Positions 19,442 through 26,222 of a stretch of DNA of 26,222 nt are shown piece after piece. Every line of letters begins with the position of its first letter. Within the stretch, counting starts at the first letter, position 1. A model generated the notes under the pieces. The model did not search any database, was not told the origin of the DNA, and was given only the letters and a program-made list of their open reading frames with translations. Position numbers and translations under genes: made by a program. The stretch is from Chromera velia (Eukaryota > Sar > Chromeraceae), in the NCBI GenBank assembly GCA_018398765.1, contig JAHBMJ010000357.1:23747-49968 (forward strand). Direction: 5' to 3'.

Positions 19442-22400
19442 TCACACGCGTCGAAGTTTCGATGGAGGTGGCTGTTGAGCCCCCGCGATGATTTTGTCCT
19501 TGTCTGCGCCGGCAATTGCTGCTGCCTGCGCAGCTGCGGCCTTCTTGTCCGCTTTCTCCTTCTCCTTCTCTGCCTTCTCTGCGGCCTCTACTGCGTCTGC
19601 AGCGGCCGCGTTGCCCTCCGTGGGCCGCTCAATCAGACGCGCAGAGACGCCGAATTCGTAGAGCTCGCCCGCACGAGATGTGTCTGCATACGTCAAATAT
19701 TCCCATATGGTACAGCAGCCCATGTGATCCTTTATTGTTGCGCAGAAAAGGAAGCCTAGCTGATCGGCGGTTGCTCAGTTGCCACTTCTTTTCCACTTGT
19801 GCAGCCACAGAAAACAGACTCGCCGAACCCAAACAACACACCCACCTCCACAGGACGAGTCACACACACCACAAAGATGACCCATATGCATAGGGGGAAG
19901 GTCCATGAGGACCAAACCATAAAACTTTCCGCACGACAGCGCACTAGACGAGAAAGATGCGGTCCAATTAGTTATTTGCTTGCCGGCCCACCCACCCACC
20001 CACCCACCCACAGGCACACACACCAACTGCTCGACTGACTGACTGTCTGACTGACCCATTTTGAAGACTTTGTGGGTCTCGCTCTGTGTGAGGAACCCGA
20101 GGCTGATCTGAGCGTCCACGATCATCTTCTTCATTGAAAGGAAGTGCTGAGGGGGGATCTGCAAGCAGCCAGCCTCACATACGTATGCATACAGGCATCC
20201 ATACATGTTCAGATTTATAACAAACCTGTATCGCTCTTTCACTCAGCTTGAATACCATTGTCTCCCCAGCATCACCAAGGCACAGTTCATGTTGGCAAAA
20301 TGATTCGAATCAAATCGTCTCAGAGGATAGCGCAACAAAAAACGCTAAGCAAAAGATCATTTCACAAATCATTTCGATCCCACCCCTCTCCCAACTCCCT
20401 TCAAAAATTCTACTCTGACGGACCTGCAATCGTGAGGAAACCTTCTTTTCATTCTCGTCAAGCAAGTCCCATCCAGGAAGGATACTATACTCGTCTTGCG
20501 GTCCGAACTGCATTTCCTTCGGTGCGCCCGCATCCCTCTCCTCCCCCCCCTCTCCTGGAGCCTCTACTCCCTCCCCTCCTTCTCCCTCCCCTTCCCCCCC
20601 CAACCCCAAGCCCATACTCTCATCAACAGACCCGAGAGAGGAGTGGCCACTCCGCCCTAATATTCCCCCCCCCCTTCCTCCTCCCTCCGTGTCGCCCTCC
20701 CCCTCTCCCTGTCCCTCTGTGTGGGTCTGGGAGTGGGCAGTCATCGTGTCGCCCTTGCCCCTCCTGCCGACTCCCCCGACGGCATCGATCTCTTCCTGCA
20801 ACCATTCATTATTCGTGCTGTACATTTCTTTACAGCATGTTTTCCCTGTCGGTGAACATAAAAAATAGTGAAGGTACACACACGTAGACCATCCAGCTGA
20901 CTTTTACACCTTTGACCTTCCTGCACCGGACATCCCCAGCCCTTCTCTTACGTTCTCTTTTGCGTTCCCCCTTGTTTTCAGCAATGTGCAGGGAACGAAA
21001 CAAACGAGAAAAAAGAGACATTTGGATAGGGGAACGGTGGAGGGGAAGAGCGTTGACAAAGGAGAACGGACGCAGACTGGGGGTTTCTTTCACTGCAGAA
21101 CACCCAGAGACGAGAAAATAGAACGCACAAGAGAAACAATCGCGTTCGGGAACTTTGATTTTTGTAAGGTTGTGCGAAGAAGCGGCATTCGGCACCATAG
21201 AGGAAGACGCAGAAAAAGAGAGACAACGCTCGAATGACGCACGCACTGACTGACCTGATCCATCACCCACTTCCTGCCCGTCTTCTTCAGAGCTGTCACT
21301 ACCTCCTTTTCCTGCACACATGACGTATGTCGATTTTGTCTGTTTGTTTGTTCGTCCATTTCATTGTCTGATCTGCCTGTCCGCCTGTCTGCAAGGGTCT
21401 CTGTCTGTCTATCTGATTGTCTGTCCGTCCGTCCGTCCGTCCGTCTGTCTGTCTGTCCGTCTGTCCGTCCGTCCGTCCGTCCGTCTGTTCGTCCGTCCGT
21501 CCGTCTGTTCGTCCGTCCGTCCGTCTGTTCGTCCGTCCGTCTGTCTGTCTGTCTGTCCGTCCGTCTGTCTGTCTGTCCGTCCGTCTCTCTCTTTCTGCTT
21601 TGCCTGCATGCCTGCCTATGTGTCTGCCTCTCTCTCTCTCTCCCTCTCTCTATCTGTTTCTCTGCCTGCCTGCGCAATTGCATGAGTGTATGCACGTTTT
21701 CATATTACACGAATGTGCGTGTTCACGTCTGTTTCTGGTATCAATGCTAGCTTGTGTGTGTCTGTATGCTAAGATTTCCCTTCATTTGTCTGTTTGTATG
21801 CCATGTACGATAGTCCCTTGACGATTGAAGGCATGCCTGCGTGAAGGGACTCGGAGACACAGCGAGACGGAGTCAGTGTGGGCCTGTAACAGGGGTCACT
21901 AAAGCTGCCACAAGAGGAAGGCGGATTGTGACTACGGGGACAGGCCTGTTTTGTTTCGTTTTGAACTTCCAATCATCTGATTGATACAGGAGACATGCAG
22001 GAAATGGAGGGAGGGGTATGAGGAGATTCGATGAAGAAAGAATGCGATTACATGGACAGTTGGGTGCCAGTACTGTGCGAGCGCTCTCTCTCGCACCCGT
22101 CTGCCTGCCAGTCGTTTTGTGTCTGTTCTGGCACAGCTTTGCGCATGCAGATTATGCGATCTTTTTTCTTCTTCTGCATTGCCTGCCTTCCATTTACCTT
22201 CAGTTCTTCTTCCCCTTCTTCTTCTGCGACCCTCTCTTCTCTTCATGGAGACCTCTCTGTCTGTCTTCCGATCAGTCAAACTTTGGACCTTTCTCTGTCT
22301 GCTGATGCTCTCAGCTGCTAAGTGGACGGACTGACAGGACGGAGTGCAAGGAAGGGCGTTGGTTGAGGAGGAACGTGCCCGAACCAATTGGGGCACCAAG

Positions 22401-23064
22401 CAAGGAAGCGAAATCAAGCCAACAAATAATCGAGGTCGGATCTGACCGGATGGAATGTGAAGGCGTTGGTTGAGGATGAGGTCTGGTTGCTCGAGTAGGT
22501 GGGCTTTTTGTTTTGGACCTCCCGCGCTTGACCGATGGACTCAAGCTCCTGCTATCAAACAAAACAAAGATCAATCAATGGATAAAGCAAGAAGGAAACA
22601 AGGCAATGCGGCATTACACGAGACGGTCACATTCCGGCTTTTATCTTTTTCCATCTCAAGAATGGTTTGCCATCCCTGGAAGGCGGCAAACAAAAAAGGA
22701 AACTGGCGGTCCCAGAAAGAAGCAGAGAAAGGGGTACAGACATAGAATCTTCAATCATTGGAAGAAATTTTCAAAGAAAATCCAAGAAAAAATCACCTGG
22801 AAGAATTTTCGTGTACACTCACATTTTGATCGCGAGGACAAATACTTCCTTTCTTTTGGACCTCCAAGGAGAAAACAAATTCCAACCACAAAAGAAAAGA
22901 AAAGTTGAGGGGACACAAAACCCGCCTATCCCCTTTTCCTATCAAAAGACACTTTCGTCTTCTAATGAGACTGACTGCTGCTTCCCTGAAAGTCCGGATG
23001 CCTTTTTGCCTCCACTCACGCAGCTTCTCCGCCCTCTCACGGAGACGGCGCTCGGTAATTAAAC

Positions 23065-23100
<36 letters not shown>

Positions 23101-25885
23101 AACAAACAAACAACGTCGTGCATAGCTGCAGTCATCCTCTGTTTTCGTCGTCTTACCCTGTTTCTGCTCCCTCTGTCCATGTGTCTTTCTCTCTCCCTTT
23201 GCCAGCGTGTGTGCCTTCGTTTTCCTAGGTGGGAAAGCGTTGTTGAGATTGGATGTCATTGAGGGGAAAGGGAAAGAGGGGGGGAGACACAAGGAGCTGC
23301 ATCATGTGCAGCGGCGAAACTGAGGAAGCAGGTTCATGCGAAGAGAAGCGAAGAGAAAAGTGAGGGAGGTTACCCCCTTTTCCATCGCATCCAAGTCAAA
23401 GGCTCCAGCGGAAAAGATTGTAGAAAGCTGTCTCTTGAGCACTTCCCTTCCCTTACCTCCTTCCTCGTTTTTTTCCACTCCCGTTTTTCCTAAAAACACC
23501 GCTGCCTCTCTTTTTTTGCGTCCTCGTGCGCAGTCCGTTCACCCCCAAGGCACGCACGCACCCACACACAGCAAGAGGGAGGGAGAGAGGCAAGCTTGCC
23601 CACCTTGACAAATTCCTCGTGCTCCACATCCGGGTGGAACCTCTGCGCAGCTCTGAGGATTTGGTGGTAGTCTCTCTCGTCTCTCGTGCGCTTCCGGTCC
23701 TTTGCCTGCGGGTGGCGAGAGAGAGACGCGCATTTGCGTTGTGTGTATGTGTATGTGCACGCGTGCATATGCAAACTTGCATTTATTCTGCTCCTGTACC
23801 TGCAAAACTAGTTCCTGCCTTCGTGATGGTGGTGGAGTGGGGCTATTGCGTTCAGTGGACAGGAAGAGGGAGAGGTTGGGAAGGGGAGACAAAAATATGA
23901 CTCAGAACTTGGCTGCAGGCAGAGAGGCCTGAAAGGAAAGGATGGACATCAAACTTCTCCAACAACCTGGCTTCACCTCTCTTTCATGCACATATGAACG
24001 GATGAACGTAGGAGGAGGGGAGACGCACCCACCTGCTGTGCCCGGATGTCCAAAAGGTTCCGATGGACTGCAAAGGCCTTCCTTCTCATTCGTTCATCCA
24101 GCTTGCAGTTGAAGATTTCCTGGCAAGCAGGAGACGTGCATGGATACACATGTCGAACTATCGGTGTATTCACACACACACACACATGCACATGCGTTTA
24201 CAGGGTCGTGACTTTCTTCTGTCCAGTTTGCAGGCTCTCGTTTTCTCATCCTTCGACGACCGACAGAAACGAGAACGCACAAGCTATCCCAAGGACAGGG
24301 GACAGACACAACGCTACAGACCTTTCTGTCTGCTTCGTCGACTTCCTTCACGTTTCACTTTTTTCTTCTTATCAACCTGGGACACTGACTTACTGCCCTG
24401 AGGGTGACTGTGATTTTCCATACTGAGGACAAACACACACAACACAACAGCACCAACACAGCAAGGCAAAGCAGGAAACCGGTGTTGCCTATCCATCGCC
24501 AGTCTGGGTGTCACTCACGAAAACGAACATTCCACACAGGCAGAGACAGAATGACTGAGAGACAGACTCACCAAGGCATTCAATTTGAGTTCCGTCTCCT
24601 CAGGAGGCTCCTCAGGTCTGAACTCCAAATCAGCCACAATCATCTCGGCATCGTTATCATATTCAGTCTCGAAGTCGCAACGTCTCTCCATGTACCTGCG
24701 GGAAGGGAACGAGAGTGATGATCAAGGGAGACGCCCAAGAATGAATCCATACAAGTTCATTTTATTCCACTCGTGTTCACCTTCGTTGTCCTTCATTCCT
24801 TTCTTCTTCCCTCTCTTCGCCTCTCTCCCTTTCTCTTTTTTTTTTTTTTTTCTTTTTCTCTCCTTGTCTCCTTCCTTCACCCCTTCCATCCATCTGTAAA
24901 CAACACCAAGTGACTCACCCCACAATACTGTAGGACGGCGGTTTTGCGTCTGGCTGCTTCTGACTCTGGGCACCTGCCCCCTCAGGGCCCCCTGTCACGG
25001 AAGCAGAACTGGAGCCAGACCGTGCAGCTGCAAACAAACAAAGAAACCAAATCATCATCATTCACACACAAATCGTTATTCGGACGGAGGATCCACACCT
25101 GAACGCAAGAGCACCTCCTCAAAGGGGCGTTGTGTTGTAGACAAGCCAGCCAGATTAGAGGGAAAATTCAGATGCCGCAAGACAAGGCGCAGCATGCAGA
25201 CAACGCATCTTGGAGCAGCTGCAAAAAGGAGACAGGGGGAAGCAGCCGTAGAAAGAGAAAAAGCAGACGAGAACGAGAATGGTGCATCATTCATGCGAGC
25301 ACCATGCTTATACAAAGATAAATGCACACATACTGGAAACATATATCTGTACATTACAAATCCGCCCTTCTTACCTCCTGTGGGGACAATAGCGGCAGAG
25401 GATGAGGAGACAGAAGCAGAGGATTCTGCACGATGAGGCGCCCCTCCTCCTCCCCCTCCTCCTCCTCCTGCAGCCACACTCCCCTCTGTGCCCATCTCCA
25501 CATCCCCCTCCCCTCCTCCCATGGTCCCCCCACTCTGTTGCCCCCCTCCACTCCCACTCACCCCCACTCTTCCAACCTCATCGCCCCCCCCTCCAATTTC
25601 AGTGGGTGCTACTGAAGCGGCGGCGGCCGGAGGGCCGGCAGCAGAGGAAGACGAAGAAGACGAAGCATCCTGCAAACAGACCCCCAGTTCCATAAGACAG
25701 AGAGAAGAGGTAGGCTTTGCCATCTCGTTTCTGCCCTTCCTCTTTTTCTCCGGACGAAAACCACTCACTTACATCGAGAGAGAAAGAGGAGTGCAGAAAA
25801 AACATAATTCAAAGCAACCAAGCCCGCCCACCTTTGTCTTCTCTTCTTCTGAAGATGTCCCGACCCCGATCAGCTTCGAGAAGTC
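19442..25885 (-). CDS. ADA2: Transcriptional adaptor ADA2, 5' end missing
   Basis: Twelve minus-strand exons: 25885-25832, 25669-25375, 25027-24919, 24695-24572, 24119-24033, 23705-23604, 23065-22976, 22548-22447, 21311-21255, 20795-20424, 20158-20056 and 19683-19442. All join in phase, giving about 578 residues and a TGA stop. ADA2 is a scaffold of SAGA-type complexes that activates the GCN5 acetyltransferase. Recognition rests on the central region: [16 protein letters not shown], then [18 protein letters not shown], a DERDYHQIL helix and EHEEFVK, all as in ADA2 proteins. A C-terminal SWIRM domain (DENEKK...[11 protein letters not shown]...GFLTQSE...[11 protein letters not shown]) spans three exons. 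Ser/Gly-rich exon 25669-25375 and Gly/Glu-rich exon 20795-20424 are low-complexity insertions. After SWIRM comes an unusual ~60-residue Ala/Lys/Glu-rich tail. The ZZ and SANT domains must lie beyond 26222. Exon 22548-22447 is the least certain. Confidence 0.88.
19987..20012. repeat. (CCCA)n microsatellite in an ADA2 intron
   Basis: Six or so CCCA units in the last ADA2 intron. On the transcribed strand it reads GTGGGTGGG, the same motif that forms several splice donors in this window. Confidence 0.85.
21417..21587. repeat. (CCGT)n/(CTGT)n tetranucleotide array in an ADA2 intron
   Basis: About 170 bases of interleaved CCGT, CTGT and TTCGT units. Long open frames on both strands are products of the repeat. 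The rest of the 1.1-kb intron (21312-22446) shows no gene I can support. Confidence 0.9.
23068..23112. repeat. (CA)n and (CAAA)n tract next to an ADA2 splice acceptor
   Basis: On the minus strand a (TG)n run ends directly in the acceptor GTGTGCAG of the exon starting at 23065. The microsatellite occupies the place of the polypyrimidine tract. Confidence 0.85.
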
Positions 25886-26222
25886 CTGACACAAGAGAAA
25901 GAAGATATGTGTACAGAAAGACGCACAAATACACATTCACCCCCACCCACCCACCCACCCACCCACCCACAGAGAGAGAGAGAGAGAGAGGGAATCCTCA
26001 AAATGCAAGACCAGCTCCCGTCCTCTAACGCCCTTTTACACTCCTTTCTCTCCTGCTGGAAAAAAAGAAAGGAACAGAAAAGCAGCGAAAAGACAAGGCG
26101 GCAGCAGAGGAAAAAAAGAAAAGAGAAAAGAGGAGTGGCGAAAGCGAGGACTGAGACCGAGAAGTGCAGACCTCTCATAGGGTAAGGGTGAAGAGCATGA
26201 GGGCAGAATGAAACAAGTCGGA
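25886..26222 (-). other. ADA2 intron reaching the window edge
   Basis: It contains (CCCA)n at about 25940-25970 and (AG)n at about 25971-25991. A minus-strand acceptor-like TTTTTTTCCAG near 26055-26065 precedes a charged open stretch that could be a further upstream exon, but no convincing donor ends it. I therefore leave it as intron. Confidence 0.45.

Noticed and set aside
20258-20310. Micro-exon before the SWIRM part of ADA2
   Set aside because: The preceding exon extended to the donor CAG|GTCCGT at 20424 gives a gapless match to the SWIRM pattern, and the micro-exon would need a poor AAG acceptor.
21320-21821. Open frames on both strands over a Val-Arg-Pro-Ser / Arg-Thr-Asp-Gly-Gln repeat
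   Set aside because: They come from the CCGT/CTGT microsatellite inside an ADA2 intron.
22317-22500. Extra ADA2 exon suggested by the repeated GGCGTTGGTTGAGGA motif
   Set aside because: The 15-base repeat is isolated, and no phase-compatible exon with ADA2-like content emerged besides 22447-22548.

Overview
The window looks like nuclear DNA of a unicellular eukaryote, most likely an alveolate alga such as a chromerid (my inference). The reasons are intron-dense genes with short exons, a secreted multi-PAN/Apple protein, a small protein whose N-terminus resembles a complex-plastid targeting leader, many simple repeats inside introns, and a chromodomain-type LTR retrotransposon. I see no bacterial operon, rRNA, tRNA or CRISPR array. 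Introns and exons were assigned by eye, using splice sites, codon phase and protein family patterns.

Layout. 1-602: weak evidence for the last two exons of a plus-strand gene. 603-2076: AT-rich, no recognised gene. 2077-7409 (minus): an 11-exon gene for a secreted protein of about 559 residues with four tandem six-cysteine PAN/Apple modules and an acidic tail. All intron phases join cleanly. 7410-7933: divergent promoter region with a palindromic TATA-like box. 7934-8293 (plus): a 119-residue protein with a signal peptide followed by a basic, Ser-rich leader.

8931-18630: a repeat-rich island. Two long minisatellite-bearing modules (8931-9915 and 17204-18373), two copies of a ~320-bp module and two copies of a ~250-bp module form a mosaic. 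In the middle sits a complete but decayed Ty3/gypsy chromovirus (10359-16133) with 320-bp LTRs, a 5-bp target duplication, a primer binding site and a polypurine tract. Its coding regions are recognisable as gag, protease, RT, RNase H, integrase and chromodomain. It carries at least 21 in-frame stops, all explainable by C:G to T:A transitions, and all 8 differences between its LTRs are also transitions.

19442-25885 (minus, 5' end outside the window): the C-terminal 12 exons of the transcriptional adaptor ADA2 (SAGA-type histone acetyltransferase complexes), ending with a SWIRM domain and an Ala/Lys/Glu-rich extension. Its ZZ and SANT domains would lie beyond 26222.

The two large genes share an intron style: 12 of 21 splice donors are GTCAG- or GTGGG-type rather than GTRAG, often running into tandem tetranucleotide repeats. 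The most interesting points are the regular four-module PAN protein, the strand-symmetric transition decay of the retrotransposon, and the modular repeat mosaic carrying arrays that look like repeated splice acceptors.
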